A DNA stretch of 64,000 bases from Arthrobacter crystallopoietes. GTDB taxonomy: Bacteria > Actinomycetota > Actinomycetes > Actinomycetales > Micrococcaceae. The stretch lies in assembly GCF_017603825.1 (NCBI RefSeq), contig NZ_CP072014.1, positions 1,240,001-1,304,000 on the forward strand, written 5' to 3'. The translations under genes and the position numbers were made by a program. Shown here piece after piece: positions 16,506 to 25,822 of this stretch; position 1 is the stretch's first letter; each line of letters begins with the position of its first letter. The notes under the pieces were generated by a model. That model did not search any database and was not told where the DNA came from. It was given only the letters and a program-made list of their open reading frames with translations.

Positions 16506-18833
16506 ATGAACCACGACGGAGACCACCCCACCCGCGGGCAGCAGGACTTCCCTGGCCGGATCGCCGAGCTGGCCTCGGAGTCCATTCCCGCCTGGCCCAG
16601 GCGTCCTCGGGCCCACGCCGGAGCGCCGAACATCGTCGTCGTGCTCCTGGATGACTTGGGCTTCAGCGACATCTCGCCCTTCGGGGCGGAGATTGACACT
16701 CCCGCGCTCGAGGAGCTTGCCGCCTCCGGATACCGGCTGGCGAACTACCAGACACCCCCGATGTGCGCGCCGGCGCGGGCGGCGCTGATGACCGGGTTGA
16801 ACCCGCACCGCGCCGGGTTCTCCTTCGTGCCGCACATCGACCCCGGATTCCCGCACGCCCGCATGGAGTTGCCCCATGACGCGCCCACGCTTGCCGAGAC
16901 CTTGAGGGGCGCGGGCTACGCAACGTTCATGGTCGGTAAATGGCATCTCACACCGGAGGCGCAGATGCACGACGGAGCCGACCGATCGTCGTGGCCTTGC
17001 CAGCGAGGATTCGACCGCTTCTATGGGTGCCTGGACGGGTTCACGTCCCTCTTTCACCCGCACCGGCTCCTCCAGGACAATACGCCGATGGACCGCGAGT
17101 CTTATCCGGAGGGGTACCATCTCACGGACGACCTCACCGACCGGGCCCTGGACATGATCGGTGGGCTGCGTGCCAGCGACCCGGACAAGCCGTTCCTGCT
17201 CTACTTCTCCCACATCGCCGTCCACGCCCCGCTCCAGGCCAAGCCCGAGGACATCGCGAAGTACCGCGGGATGTACGACTCCGGGTGGGACCACGTGCGC
17301 TCCGAACGCTTCGCGCGCGAGGTCAGGAACGGGCTGTTTCCCGAGGGTACGCGGCCCGCCGGGCGAAACAGCGAACCCGGTCTCGACGTCGTTCCCTGGG
17401 ATTCGCTCGATGACGGCCAGCGCCTTCTGTTTTCCCGGTACATGGAGGTGTACGCGGCGGCCGTTGACAACGTGGACCAGAACCTACGGCGACTGACAGA
17501 CCGGCTCAAGGAGCTTGGCGAGTATGAGAACACGATCATCCTCTTCACGTCCGACAACGGCGCCAGCGGGGAAGGAGGCGAGACGGGAACGCGCAGCTAC
17601 TTCAGCCGCTTCGTCACCGTCGGTCAAGAACTGCCGCCCGAGTGGCAGGCAGACGTCCCGCGCAACCCCGAGCTCATCGGCGGCCCGCAGTCCTTTGCGC
17701 ACTACCCGCGCGGGTGGGCCTACGCCTCGAACACTCCCTTCCGGCTCTATAAGACCCACCCCTACAGCGGGGGAGTCCGCGTGCCGATGCTCGTGTCATG
17801 GCCCGCCGGCCTGCCCCGCACCTCCACGGACGGCGGCGTGCGTCAGCAATTCGCCTATGCGACGGACGTGATGCCCACGCTCCTGGACCTTGCGGGCGTG
17901 GAGCCGCTCCAGCGGTGCGCCGGCGGACCGGCGCAGACGCCTGACGGCCGCTCCTTTGCACCGTGGCTACGCACAGCACGGGCACGGTCGGAACGCGGCA
18001 GCCAGTATGTGGAACTGAACGGACGCCGGTCCTTCCATGAAGGCGGCTGGAAGGTAGTCGCCCCAACAGCCAACGGGCCCGGATGGTCGCCTCACGGATG
18101 GGAGCTTTACCACGTCGAGGAAGACCCCGCAGAGACCCGGAACTTGGCCGCCACGCACCCCGAGCGGGTGCGCGCGCTTGGCGACCGCTGGAGGGCCACC
18201 GCGTGGGCAAACCAGGTGTTTCCACTCAACGATGACGGGTCCCTCTTCCGACGCCGCCCATCCACTGAGCTCGTCCTCGAACAACCCGTGACGCTCTTCC
18301 CGGGTACCCCGACGCTCGAGCGCTACCGTTCCTCGAAGCTGGTGGCGCTTCGCTCCACCGTGATCGACGTCCAGCTCGACTATCGGTCCGGCGACGAGGG
18401 GGTCCTTGTCGCACATGGCGACCAAGGCGGAGGCTACCTCCTTTACGTCGAGGACGGTGCGGTCCACTGTGCCTACAACGAGTACGGGCGGATGCGCCGG
18501 GTCTCCGCCGCTCTGCCAGTTGGCACCACTGAGGTGGGACTGCGTTTCGAGGTCCTGCCGCAGCTGCGGTGGCGGCTCGCCCTCAGCGTCGACGGCACGG
18601 AGGAGGCCGCATTGGGATCGGTCGTGCAGTTGGTTGGGATGTGCCCGCTGACCGGCATCAGCGTAGGAGCGGATCGGGGCGGACCGGTCGACTGGGACCT
18701 GTACCAACGCCGAGGGCCATTCCGCTACCAGGGGAACCTCCGGCATGTCCGATACACGCCGGGAACCAAGGCCGACTATCACGACGAGGAGCTAGTCGAC
18801 ATCGAGCAGCAGACCGCCCTTCAGTTCGATTAG
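16506..18833 (+). CDS. Arylsulfatase (formylglycine-type sulfatase)
   Basis: 775 residues from ATG 16506; AGAAAGGGA precedes it, and a longer start at 16476 lacks a site. The N-terminal metal motif VVLLDDLGFSDISPFG is followed by the sulfatase signature Cys-Ala-Pro-Ala-Arg (Cys87, in PPMCAPARAALMTGLNPHR), where Cys is converted to formylglycine. GKWHLT and a later TSDNGASGEGG with Asp-Asn calcium ligands complete the active site. The C-terminal 200 residues form an added beta-rich domain, as in large AtsA-type enzymes. It removes sulfate from a sulfate ester. No signal peptide is visible, so it is probably cytoplasmic. The activating enzyme is encoded just downstream. Confidence 0.93.
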   Translation: MNHDGDHPTRGQQDFPGRIAELASESIPAWPRRPRAHAGAPNIVVVLLDDLGFSDISPFGAEIDTPALEELAASGYRLANYQTPPMCAPARAALMTGLNPHRAGFSFVPHIDPGFPHARMELPHDAPTLAETLRGAGYATFMVGKWHLTPEAQMHDGADRSSWPCQRGFDRFYGCLDGFTSLFHPHRLLQDNTPMDRESYPEGYHLTDDLTDRALDMIGGLRASDPDKPFLLYFSHIAVHAPLQAKPEDIAKYRGMYDSGWDHVRSERFAREVRNGLFPEGTRPAGRNSEPGLDVVPWDSLDDGQRLLFSRYMEVYAAAVDNVDQNLRRLTDRLKELGEYENTIILFTSDNGASGEGGETGTRSYFSRFVTVGQELPPEWQADVPRNPELIGGPQSFAHYPRGWAYASNTPFRLYKTHPYSGGVRVPMLVSWPAGLPRTSTDGGVRQQFAYATDVMPTLLDLAGVEPLQRCAGGPAQTPDGRSFAPWLRTARARSERGSQYVELNGRRSFHEGGWKVVAPTANGPGWSPHGWELYHVEEDPAETRNLAATHPERVRALGDRWRATAWANQVFPLNDDGSLFRRRPSTELVLEQPVTLFPGTPTLERYRSSKLVALRSTVIDVQLDYRSGDEGVLVAHGDQGGGYLLYVEDGAVHCAYNEYGRMRRVSAALPVGTTEVGLRFEVLPQLRWRLALSVDGTEEAALGSVVQLVGMCPLTGISVGADRGGPVDWDLYQRRGPFRYQGNLRHVRYTPGTKADYHDEELVDIEQQTALQFD

Positions 18834-18851
18834 CAAGCATCCTCGACGCGG

Positions 18852-18899
18852 CGCCGCTTGGCTCCCTCGGTCCGAGTACTGGGTCAGGTCCAAGCGGCG
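18852..18899 (+). terminator. Weak stem-loop between sulfatase and FGE genes
   Basis: Arms CGCCGCTTGG (18852-18861) and CCAAGCGGCG (18890-18899), perfect over 10 bases with a 28-base loop and no T-run. It may be an attenuator or chance symmetry. Confidence 0.25.
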
Positions 18900-18956
18900 T
18901 CTGACTATCGCCTGACCGGGCTACGCTGGTGGCACCATGTCCTCGAAAGGCGAACC

Positions 18957-19940
18957 ATGTCCTGTTGCCACAGTTCGGAGCGGTCCCGACTCGCCGCCGC
19001 GGCTACGTACGAACCCGCTCAGGAGGGCGGCCGCATATCAGAGCGTGAAGCTAGCACTCCCCAGCCGGGGAACGACTCCGGCGGCCGCCTCGTCAAGCAG
19101 GTGCGGCTAGCCGGCGGATCCTTCTTAATGGGAGACGCGTTCGGTGAGGGCTACGCACAGGACGGCGAAGGCCCGGTACACGAGGTACTGCTGTCGCCGT
19201 TCTCAATCGACGCGACAGCAGTCACGAACGCGGAATTCCACCGGTTCGTCGCTGCCACCGGTTACCGCACCGAGTCTGAAGTCTTCGGCTATTCCGCAGT
19301 GTTCCACCTACTCGCCGCCGCGGCGGACGCGGACCTGCTTGGCCGCGCCGAGGGCGTTCCGTGGTGGATGACCGTGCGGGGTGCCGACTGGGCGCACCCG
19401 CATGGGCCGCGCTCCTCTTGGGAGGAAATTCCGAACCACCCGGTGGTGCAGGTGTCCTGGAACGACGCCGCCGCTTACTGCGCATGGGCGGGCCGGACAC
19501 TGCCCACCGAGGCGCAGTGGGAGTACGCCGCCCGTGGCGGGCTGGAGTCCAAGCGCTTCCCTTGGGGTGATGAACTGCTGGGCCCGGACGGCGAACACCG
19601 TTGCAACATCTGGCAGGGAGAGTTCCCCACACGCAACACTCTGGAAGACGGCCATCTTGGCCCGGCTGAGGTGAGGTCCTTTCCGCCGAACGGGTTCGGC
19701 CTTTATGAGGTTTCCGGGAACGTGTGGGAATGGTGCGCCGACTGGTTCCTGCCCAAGTACTACCGCAACGCGCCCGCTGACGATCCCGCTGGACCGACCA
19801 TAGGCAGCGGGCGCGTCATCCGCGGTGGGTCATTCCTCTGTCACGACTCCTACTGCAACCGGTACCGCGTTGCGGCCCGCTCAAAAAACACCCCGGACTC
19901 GGCCACAAGCAACACCGGCTTCCGCACAGTCTCTTTCTAA
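18957..19940 (+). CDS. Formylglycine-generating enzyme (sulfatase-modifying factor)
   Basis: 327 residues from ATG 18957 with AAAGG six bases upstream; an upstream GTG/ATG at 18858 would overlap the intergenic stem-loop. The FGE fold is evident: FLMGDAFGEGYAQDGEGPVHEV, DATAVTNAEFHRFV, HPVVQVSWNDAAAYCAWAG, LPTEAQWEYAARGG, NVWEWCADW. The two copper-binding/active cysteines are present as Cys295 and Cys300 in RGGSFLCHDSYCNRYR. The enzyme oxidises the sulfatase motif cysteine to formylglycine with oxygen. It lies 123 bases after the arylsulfatase and most probably matures it. An N-terminal extension of about 45 residues, with CC at its start, is not part of the core. Confidence 0.93.
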   Translation: MSCCHSSERSRLAAAATYEPAQEGGRISEREASTPQPGNDSGGRLVKQVRLAGGSFLMGDAFGEGYAQDGEGPVHEVLLSPFSIDATAVTNAEFHRFVAATGYRTESEVFGYSAVFHLLAAAADADLLGRAEGVPWWMTVRGADWAHPHGPRSSWEEIPNHPVVQVSWNDAAAYCAWAGRTLPTEAQWEYAARGGLESKRFPWGDELLGPDGEHRCNIWQGEFPTRNTLEDGHLGPAEVRSFPPNGFGLYEVSGNVWEWCADWFLPKYYRNAPADDPAGPTIGSGRVIRGGSFLCHDSYCNRYRVAARSKNTPDSATSNTGFRTVSF

Positions 19941-19969
19941 TCCGCAATCAGGCTTCCGCCACCAACGAA

Positions 19970-21610
19970 TCAGACGAGTGACGGGCTGAGGTTCGCGTCC
20001 GCCGTCGTTGTTTGAATGGTTTGACTGGCGCGGATGAGGTCGGCGCAGCGCTCGCCGATCATCATGACGGTGAGGTTGGGGTTGACCGTCACATGCTCGG
20101 GCATGACCGAGGCGTCGGCGACGCGCAGGCCGGTGACGCCTTTGACGCGCAGCTCGGGGTCGAGCGGCGACATCGCGTCCTCGGCCGGGCCCATGCGCAC
20201 AGTGCCGACAGGGTGATAGACCGTGTTGTGCGTTTTGCGGATGTAGTCCTGCAGTTCCTCGTCCGTCTGCGCTTCGATGCCAGGGGACAGCTCGCGGCCG
20301 GCCCATCCGGCCATGGCGGGCTGGGCGGCGATTTCGCGGGCCTTGCGGATCCCGGCGACCATGACGCGCATGTCGTGGCCTTCGGGGTCGGTGAAGTAGC
20401 GCGGGTCCACCATGGGCTTGTCACGGAAGTCGCGGCTGCGCAGCCGGACAGTGCCGCGGGAGCGGGCGTGCGTGACGTTCGGGGTGAGGCTGAAGCCGTT
20501 CTCGGTGGTGGGGTAGCCGTGCCGCAGGGTGTTCATGTCGAAGGGCACGCTGCCGTAGTGCATCATCAGGTCCGGGCGGTCCAGGCCCTCCTCGGTGGGC
20601 GTGAAGATGCCGATCTCCCACCACTGCGTGGACGTTTCCACCATCGGCTGCTTGGCCTCGAACTGGACGACGCCTTCGGGGTGGTCCTGCAGGTGCTCGC
20701 CGACGCCGGGGGAGTCCACCAGCACCTCGATGCCGTGCTCGGCGAGGTGGGCGGCGGGGCCGATGCCGGAGAGCATCAGCAGTTTCGGCGTGTCGATGGC
20801 GCCGGTGGAGACGACCACTTCCTGCCGGGCAGTCAGCCGGTGTGTACGGCCGAAGGCTGAATCCACAACATCGACGCCGGTGCAGCGCTTCTCGGCGTCT
20901 AACACCAGCTGGCGGGCGCGCAGGCCGGTCAGCAGGGTGAAGTTTTCGCGTTCCATGATCGGGTGGATATAGGAGACGGAGCTGGAGGAGCGGGTGCCGT
21001 CCGCGCGGCGGTTAATCTGGAAGAAGTTGGCGCCGTTGACCACGGTGGTGCCGTTGTTGAACTTGGCCCGCGGAATGCCGGCCTGTTCGCAGGCGTCCAG
21101 CAGGGCGACCCCGGCCGGGTCAGCCGGCGGCACGTTCATGACGTGGACCGGGCCTGAGTCGCCGTGGTGCGGGGCAGCCGGGCCCGCGTCCTCGTTGGTC
21201 TCCAGCCTCTTGTACAGCGGCCAGGCGTTTTCCGCGTTCCAGCCCGTGGCGCCGTACTTGGCTTCCCATTCGTCCATATCCTCCCTCGGGGCCCAGAAGG
21301 CGATGCAGGAATTGTGGCTGGAGCAGCCGCCCATGACCTTCGCGCGGGAGTGCCGCATGAAGGAGTTGCCGTTCTCCTGCGGCTCGATGGGGTAGTCCCA
21401 GTCGTAGCCGGATTCGAGCAGCTCCATCCAGCGGTCCAGTTGCAGGACCTCGGGGATGTTCCGGTCGTCGGGGCCGGCCTCAACCAGCGCCACGGTCACT
21501 TCCGGGTCTTCGCTCAGCCGTGCGGCGACGGCGGCGCCGGCGGATCCGCCGCCGATCACGATGTAGTCGAACTCCCGGTCCATCAGGTTGTCGATGTTGT
21601 CGAGGTGCAT
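19970..21610 (-). CDS. betA: Choline dehydrogenase (GMC oxidoreductase)
   Basis: 546 residues. The FAD-binding GGGSAG motif is at about residues 20-25, followed by the GMC signatures (RAKVMGGCSSHNSCIAFWAPRED; TGAIDTPKLLMLSGIGP) and the C-terminal catalytic region with HTVYHPVGTVRMG and a late VNPNLTVMMIGERCADLI. In the bet pathway it oxidises choline to betaine aldehyde at the membrane. Last gene of betT-betB-betA on the minus strand; its start lies one base after the betB stop. GMC enzymes vary in substrate, but the BCCT transporter and aldehyde dehydrogenase next to it make choline the best call. Confidence 0.88.
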   Translation of the reverse strand: MHLDNIDNLMDREFDYIVIGGGSAGAAVAARLSEDPEVTVALVEAGPDDRNIPEVLQLDRWMELLESGYDWDYPIEPQENGNSFMRHSRAKVMGGCSSHNSCIAFWAPREDMDEWEAKYGATGWNAENAWPLYKRLETNEDAGPAAPHHGDSGPVHVMNVPPADPAGVALLDACEQAGIPRAKFNNGTTVVNGANFFQINRRADGTRSSSSVSYIHPIMERENFTLLTGLRARQLVLDAEKRCTGVDVVDSAFGRTHRLTARQEVVVSTGAIDTPKLLMLSGIGPAAHLAEHGIEVLVDSPGVGEHLQDHPEGVVQFEAKQPMVETSTQWWEIGIFTPTEEGLDRPDLMMHYGSVPFDMNTLRHGYPTTENGFSLTPNVTHARSRGTVRLRSRDFRDKPMVDPRYFTDPEGHDMRVMVAGIRKAREIAAQPAMAGWAGRELSPGIEAQTDEELQDYIRKTHNTVYHPVGTVRMGPAEDAMSPLDPELRVKGVTGLRVADASVMPEHVTVNPNLTVMMIGERCADLIRASQTIQTTTADANLSPSLV

Positions 21611-23107
21611 TTAGTTCTCCTTGCCGTGGTCAGCGAACCAGCCGGTCACCTGCGGGCTGGTGTTCTGGTAAATGTGCTTGGCTTCCTGGTACTCGGCCAG
21701 GCCGGTGGGACCCAGTTCGCGGCCGACGCCGGACTGGCCGAAACCGCCCCACTCGGCCTGCGGGAGGTAGGGGTGGAAGTCGTTGATCCAGACGGTGCCG
21801 TGGCGCAGCCGGCCGGCCACGCGCTGCGCCTTGCCGGCGTCTTGCGTCCAGACAGCGCCGGCCAGGCCGTAGATCGTGTCGTTGGCGGTGGCGACGGCCT
21901 CGTCCTCGGTGCGGAAGGTCTCGACGGTCACCACCGGGCCGAAGGCCTCATCGACGACGACGGACATTCCCCGCCTCACGCGGTCCAGGACGGTCGGTTG
22001 GTAGTAGAACCCGGCGTCGTACTTTTCACCCGCCGGGGCAGCGCCGCCGCAGCGCAGCCGCGCGCCCTCCTGCACTCCGCGCTGGACGTACGCATCCACC
22101 TTCTCGCGGTGCGCAGCGGAAATCAGCGGCCCCGTTTCCGCGGCCTCGTCGAAGGGGCCGCCAAGGCGGATGCCCTCGGCCCGGCGGACCAGTTCGTCGA
22201 TGAAGCGCTCGGCGATCGATTCCTCGACCACCAGGCGCGCCCCGGCGGAGCACACCTGCCCGGAGTGCACGAACGCGCCGTTCAGCGCATTATCGACGGC
22301 GGCATCGAAGTCCGCGTCGGCGAACACCACGTTGGGGTTCTTGCCGCCGAGTTCCAGGGCCACCTTCTTGACCGTGCCGGCCGCGGCCGCGGCGATGCGC
22401 TTACCGGTCTCGAGTCCGCCCGTGAAGGAGACAAGGTCGACGTCGGGGTGTTCCGAAAGCGGTGCGCCCGCCTCCGCGCCGGGGCCGGTGACGAGGTTGG
22501 CCACGCCGTCCGGCAGGCCGAGGTCCTGGAGCAACTGCATGGCCAGGATGGCAGTGGACGGGGTGAGCTCGGAGGGCTTGAGCACAAACGTGCAGCCGGC
22601 GGCCAGCGCGGGCGCGATCTTCCACGCGGCCTGCAGCAGCGGGTAGTTCCACGGCGTGATCATGCCGCAAACGCCCACCGGCTCGTGGACAATACGGCTA
22701 ACGACGGCGGGATCCCCGGCGTCGACCACTCGGCCAGCGTCCTGCCCGGCGAGCTTGCCGAAATACTCGAAGCAGGCGGCGATGTCGTCCATGTCGATGT
22801 GGCTCTCGGCCATGCGCTTGCCGGTGTCCAGCGACTCTGCGCGGGCGAACTTCTCGCGGCTTTCGCGCAGGCCGGCGGCGACCTTGAGCAGGAACGCGCC
22901 GCGCTCCGGCGCCGGGACGGAGGCCCAGACACCCGAATCGAAGGCGGCACGGGCCGCGGCGATGGCGCGCTCGGCGTCTTCCCGGCCGGCCTCGGAGACC
23001 GTGGCGACCAGTTCGCCGTCGGCCGGGTTGCGGATTTCCCGCACGGCACCGGAAGCGGCCGGCTCCCAAGCGCCGTTGATGAACAAGGTGGAGGCGGTAT
23101 CGGTCAT
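21611..23107 (-). CDS. betB: Betaine-aldehyde dehydrogenase (NAD(P)+-dependent aldehyde dehydrogenase)
   Basis: 498 residues. TPWNYPLLQAAWKIAPALAAG, the catalytic Glu in ALELGGKNPNVV and the catalytic Cys in HSGQVCSAGARL are clear, as is the later EAFGPVVTVETF element. It oxidises betaine aldehyde to glycine betaine, an osmoprotectant. The start overlaps the betT stop by four bases (ATGA), and the stop abuts the betA start, so all three are probably one transcript. Confidence 0.9.
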   Translation of the reverse strand: MTDTASTLFINGAWEPAASGAVREIRNPADGELVATVSEAGREDAERAIAAARAAFDSGVWASVPAPERGAFLLKVAAGLRESREKFARAESLDTGKRMAESHIDMDDIAACFEYFGKLAGQDAGRVVDAGDPAVVSRIVHEPVGVCGMITPWNYPLLQAAWKIAPALAAGCTFVLKPSELTPSTAILAMQLLQDLGLPDGVANLVTGPGAEAGAPLSEHPDVDLVSFTGGLETGKRIAAAAAGTVKKVALELGGKNPNVVFADADFDAAVDNALNGAFVHSGQVCSAGARLVVEESIAERFIDELVRRAEGIRLGGPFDEAAETGPLISAAHREKVDAYVQRGVQEGARLRCGGAAPAGEKYDAGFYYQPTVLDRVRRGMSVVVDEAFGPVVTVETFRTEDEAVATANDTIYGLAGAVWTQDAGKAQRVAGRLRHGTVWINDFHPYLPQAEWGGFGQSGVGRELGPTGLAEYQEAKHIYQNTSPQVTGWFADHGKEN

Positions 23108-25311
23108 GTTGTCTCCTTTGTAGGTGCGGCGACGGATTCGTCGACCGTGTTGTAGTCGGTTTCCCAGTCCGCCTTGGGCGGGACATTCTCGGCGACGGTG
23201 CTGTATGTGAGGGTGTCGCAGTGCTGGTGCAGGAACTCAAGGTGCACTTCGTAGTGGTCCAGTACGTCGGCGATGACCTCGTCCTTGCTGTAGCCCATAA
23301 GGTCGTAGCCGTGGCTGCCCTCGAGGGAGAACACTTCGATCCGGTAGTACCTCCCGCCCGCGGCACTGGACAGGGCATGGGACGGGACGTTCCGCTGGAC
23401 CGGGTAGATCTGGTACTTGAAGGTGCGCTCGCCGTCGAGCTCCACGCACAGGTCCGCGGTATCGATTCCGAAAGCCTCCACGGTACTGGTCTCCAGTGTT
23501 GCCTTCAGCCCGCGGGCACGCAGGTCGTCGCACACCTCGTTCAGCGCGGGAACCGCCACCGTGGAGACGAAGTTCTGGACCTGCGGGTGCCGGGGATAGT
23601 TCATGGCGCGGGCCAGACGCTGGCGCCAACCTCGGCGGCTGTCCGCGCCGCCCGGGACGTTCGTGCGCGAATTGAGCACGGAGTGCAGGCTTGTCTGGTA
23701 GCTGTCCACCAGTGCGGTTTCCAGCCGCAGCGCCTTGTAGAGGCCCAACATGATGAAGACCAGAACCACGGAGAACGGCAGCCCCATGATCACGGTGGCG
23801 CTTTGCAGCGTGGGTACCCCGCCCACCAGGAGCATCCCCAGCGTCAGGAGGCCGGTGGCCACGGCCCAGAAGACACGCAGCCACTTGGGGCTGTCCGAGT
23901 CCGCGTCCTTCAGGTGCGAGCTGAAGTTTGCCATCACGAGGGCGCCGGAATCTGCACTCGTGACGTAGAACAGCAGCCCGGTGAAGGTGGCCACGGCCGC
24001 GCTGAGCGGAGCCATCGGGTACTGCTCGAGCAGTCCGTAGAAGGCGCGTTCCGGGTTGCTCATCGCCATTTCGCCGAACTCGGCGTTGCCGCCCATCACG
24101 ATCTCCAGGGCGCTGTTGCCGAAGATGGAGATCCACAGCAGGATGAAGCCGAACGGTACCACCAGCACCCCGAAGACGAACTCGCGGAGCGTGCGGCCGC
24201 GGGAAATGCGCGCCAGGAACAACCCCACAAAAGGAGCCCAGGCGATCCACCAGGCCCAGAAGAACAGCGTCCAGCCGTTGAGCCACTCGTCCGGCCGGTC
24301 GTAGGCGAAGGTGTTCAGCGCCATCGACGGGAAGCGGGACAGCGTATCGCCGATGTTGTTTACAATGCCGTCGAAGAGAAAGCGGGTGGACCCGGTGACG
24401 AGGATGAAGATCATCAGCGCGATGGCCAGGATGATGTTGAGCTCCGACAGCCGGCGGATGCCCTTCTCGACTCCAGTGAGCACCGAGACCGTCGCCATCA
24501 CCACGGCCACGGCGATCAGTGCGATCTGCACGAGGGTGTTCTCGGGGATGCCGAACTGGAAGCTCAGGCCATAGTTGAGCTGTGCGACGCCGATGCCCAG
24601 GCTCGTAGCGATGCCGAAGATCGCGCCCAGCAAGGCAGCAATATCGACGGCGTGGCCCAGCGGCCCGTGGATCCGCTTGCCGAGGATGGGATAGAGCGCG
24701 GAACGGATGCTGAGCGGCAGGTTGTGCCGGAAAGCGAAGTAGCCCAGGGCCAGTCCCATCAGGGCATAGAGCCCCCAGCCCAGGATGCCGTAGTGGAACA
24801 AGGTCCAGACCATGGCCTGCCGGGCGGCTTCAATAGTGGAAGCTTCGCCTCCCGGCGGGGCCAAATACTGTGTCACGGGCTCCGACACCGAGAAGAACAT
24901 GAGGTCAATCCCGATGCCGGCGGCGAAGAGCATCGCCGTCCACGTGAACATGTTGAACGTCGGGCGCGAGTGGTCCGGCCCTAGGCGGGTCTTTCCTACT
25001 CGGGATACGGCCACAAAGAGGACGAACGCGAGCACCGCGACGACGATCAGCGAATACCACCAGCCGAACGTCTCGCCCACCCATGTTACGGCCGTGCCGA
25101 TCACGGCGTCTGCCGATTCTCGGTCCAGGATGGCCCACAGCGCGATGCCGAGGACACCTGCCGCCGAGCCAATAAAGACGGACTTATTCACCCGCGTCCG
25201 CGCTGCAGGATCGGGCGGGGTTTTGTACGAAGGCAGGGCATTATCCTGCGCTGGGCGCTTGCTGTCTGCGTCATCCTGCTGGGACTCGATAATTTCGGGA
25301 GGCGTGCTCAT
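23104..25311 (-). CDS. betT: BCCT-family choline/betaine transporter
   Basis: 735 residues from the ATG at 25311 (a farther start at 25401 would add 30 residues that do not look like the family). Twelve hydrophobic segments follow an N-terminal tail of about 60 residues. The BCCT signature is in GWTLFFWAWWIAWAPFVGLFLARISRGRT, and MFFSVSEPVTQYLAPP gives the second conserved segment. A C-terminal cytoplasmic domain of about 190 residues resembles the long regulatory tail of E. coli BetT. It imports choline by ion symport. First gene of the bet operon; probably controlled by the BetI-type palindromes at 25705-25744. Confidence 0.9.
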   Translation of the reverse strand: MSTPPEIIESQQDDADSKRPAQDNALPSYKTPPDPAARTRVNKSVFIGSAAGVLGIALWAILDRESADAVIGTAVTWVGETFGWWYSLIVVAVLAFVLFVAVSRVGKTRLGPDHSRPTFNMFTWTAMLFAAGIGIDLMFFSVSEPVTQYLAPPGGEASTIEAARQAMVWTLFHYGILGWGLYALMGLALGYFAFRHNLPLSIRSALYPILGKRIHGPLGHAVDIAALLGAIFGIATSLGIGVAQLNYGLSFQFGIPENTLVQIALIAVAVVMATVSVLTGVEKGIRRLSELNIILAIALMIFILVTGSTRFLFDGIVNNIGDTLSRFPSMALNTFAYDRPDEWLNGWTLFFWAWWIAWAPFVGLFLARISRGRTLREFVFGVLVVPFGFILLWISIFGNSALEIVMGGNAEFGEMAMSNPERAFYGLLEQYPMAPLSAAVATFTGLLFYVTSADSGALVMANFSSHLKDADSDSPKWLRVFWAVATGLLTLGMLLVGGVPTLQSATVIMGLPFSVVLVFIMLGLYKALRLETALVDSYQTSLHSVLNSRTNVPGGADSRRGWRQRLARAMNYPRHPQVQNFVSTVAVPALNEVCDDLRARGLKATLETSTVEAFGIDTADLCVELDGERTFKYQIYPVQRNVPSHALSSAAGGRYYRIEVFSLEGSHGYDLMGYSKDEVIADVLDHYEVHLEFLHQHCDTLTYSTVAENVPPKADWETDYNTVDESVAAPTKETT

Positions 25312-25691
25312 ATTGGTCTCGTACCTCGCATCGGTAGCTGGTGCTGGTCGCGTCACGCCGATAGCTATCGCCCACCAGGGTTGGAACCCTGACGCTGGCA
25401 ACAGTGGGAATCAGCTCCGGCGCGCCTCTAGCACGTCCAAAAAGGGGTCAATATACCTGTTTGATAGAGCGGCATCACTTGTATGTGCGTTTCTGCAAAG
25501 GTGGAGTTCTCGCTCTGGACCGAGAATCCGAAGCACGACGGCGTGCTACTTACCGCTGGCTCGAGAGCGCTGCACGCGTGCTTGCGGAGTTCCATACCGT
25601 GATGCGTCCCTGCCGCGAAGTTCCCGGGCCGGCGGTAGGGGCCACATCTTCTTCGATTGCTTCTTGCGGTGTGATCCAACTCATACGCAGC

Positions 25692-25720
25692 ACAGTAGTC
25701 GAGGTTGAACATCTGTTCAA
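25692..25720 (-). promoter_or_regulatory. Candidate promoter of betT-betB-betA
   Basis: On the minus strand: TTGAAC (25715-25720), 17-base spacer, TACTGT (25692-25697). The -35 hexamer is the downstream half of a palindromic operator, so repressor binding would block it. Confidence 0.5.
25705..25720. promoter_or_regulatory. Putative BetI operator 1
   Basis: Palindrome TTGAACATCTGTTCAA: 7-base half sites TTGAACA and TGTTCAA around a 2-base centre. It overlaps the candidate bet promoter. Confidence 0.75.
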
Positions 25721-25728
25721 GACCTTGT

Positions 25729-25744
25729 TTGAACAGATGTTCAA
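25729..25744. promoter_or_regulatory. Putative BetI operator 2
   Basis: Palindrome TTGAACAGATGTTCAA with the same half sites as operator 1; centres are 24 bases apart. Confidence 0.75.
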
Positions 25745-25822
25745 GGTGCATAATGGCGCGAAACAACCATGACAACCAGATATTGGGCGAGTAAAAGCAG
25801 ACGCCTGAGGAAGGCGGCCCTG

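Larger units (their letters stand above)
25312..25822. other. 511-base gene-free regulatory interval upstream of betT
   Basis: No supported coding sequence. It contains two 16-base palindromic operators, a candidate promoter reading toward betT and, if that promoter is right, a leader of about 374 bases. A 14-base symmetric stretch AGGGTTGGAACCCT (25377-25390) and the palindrome CGATAGCTATCG (25359-25370) lie in the leader; neither has an assigned role. Confidence 0.6.

Noticed and set aside
23221-24984. 587-codon plus-strand frame opposite betT
   Set aside because: Gln/His/Arg/Glu-rich antisense translation of a clear membrane transporter gene.
25377-25390. AGGGTTGGAACCCT resembling a tRNA T-arm
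   Set aside because: The 2-base loop is impossible for a T-arm, and no acceptor, D or anticodon arms surround it.
25404-25772. 122-codon frame in the betT upstream region
   Set aside because: It crosses the operator palindromes, lacks a ribosome site and has no recognisable motifs.
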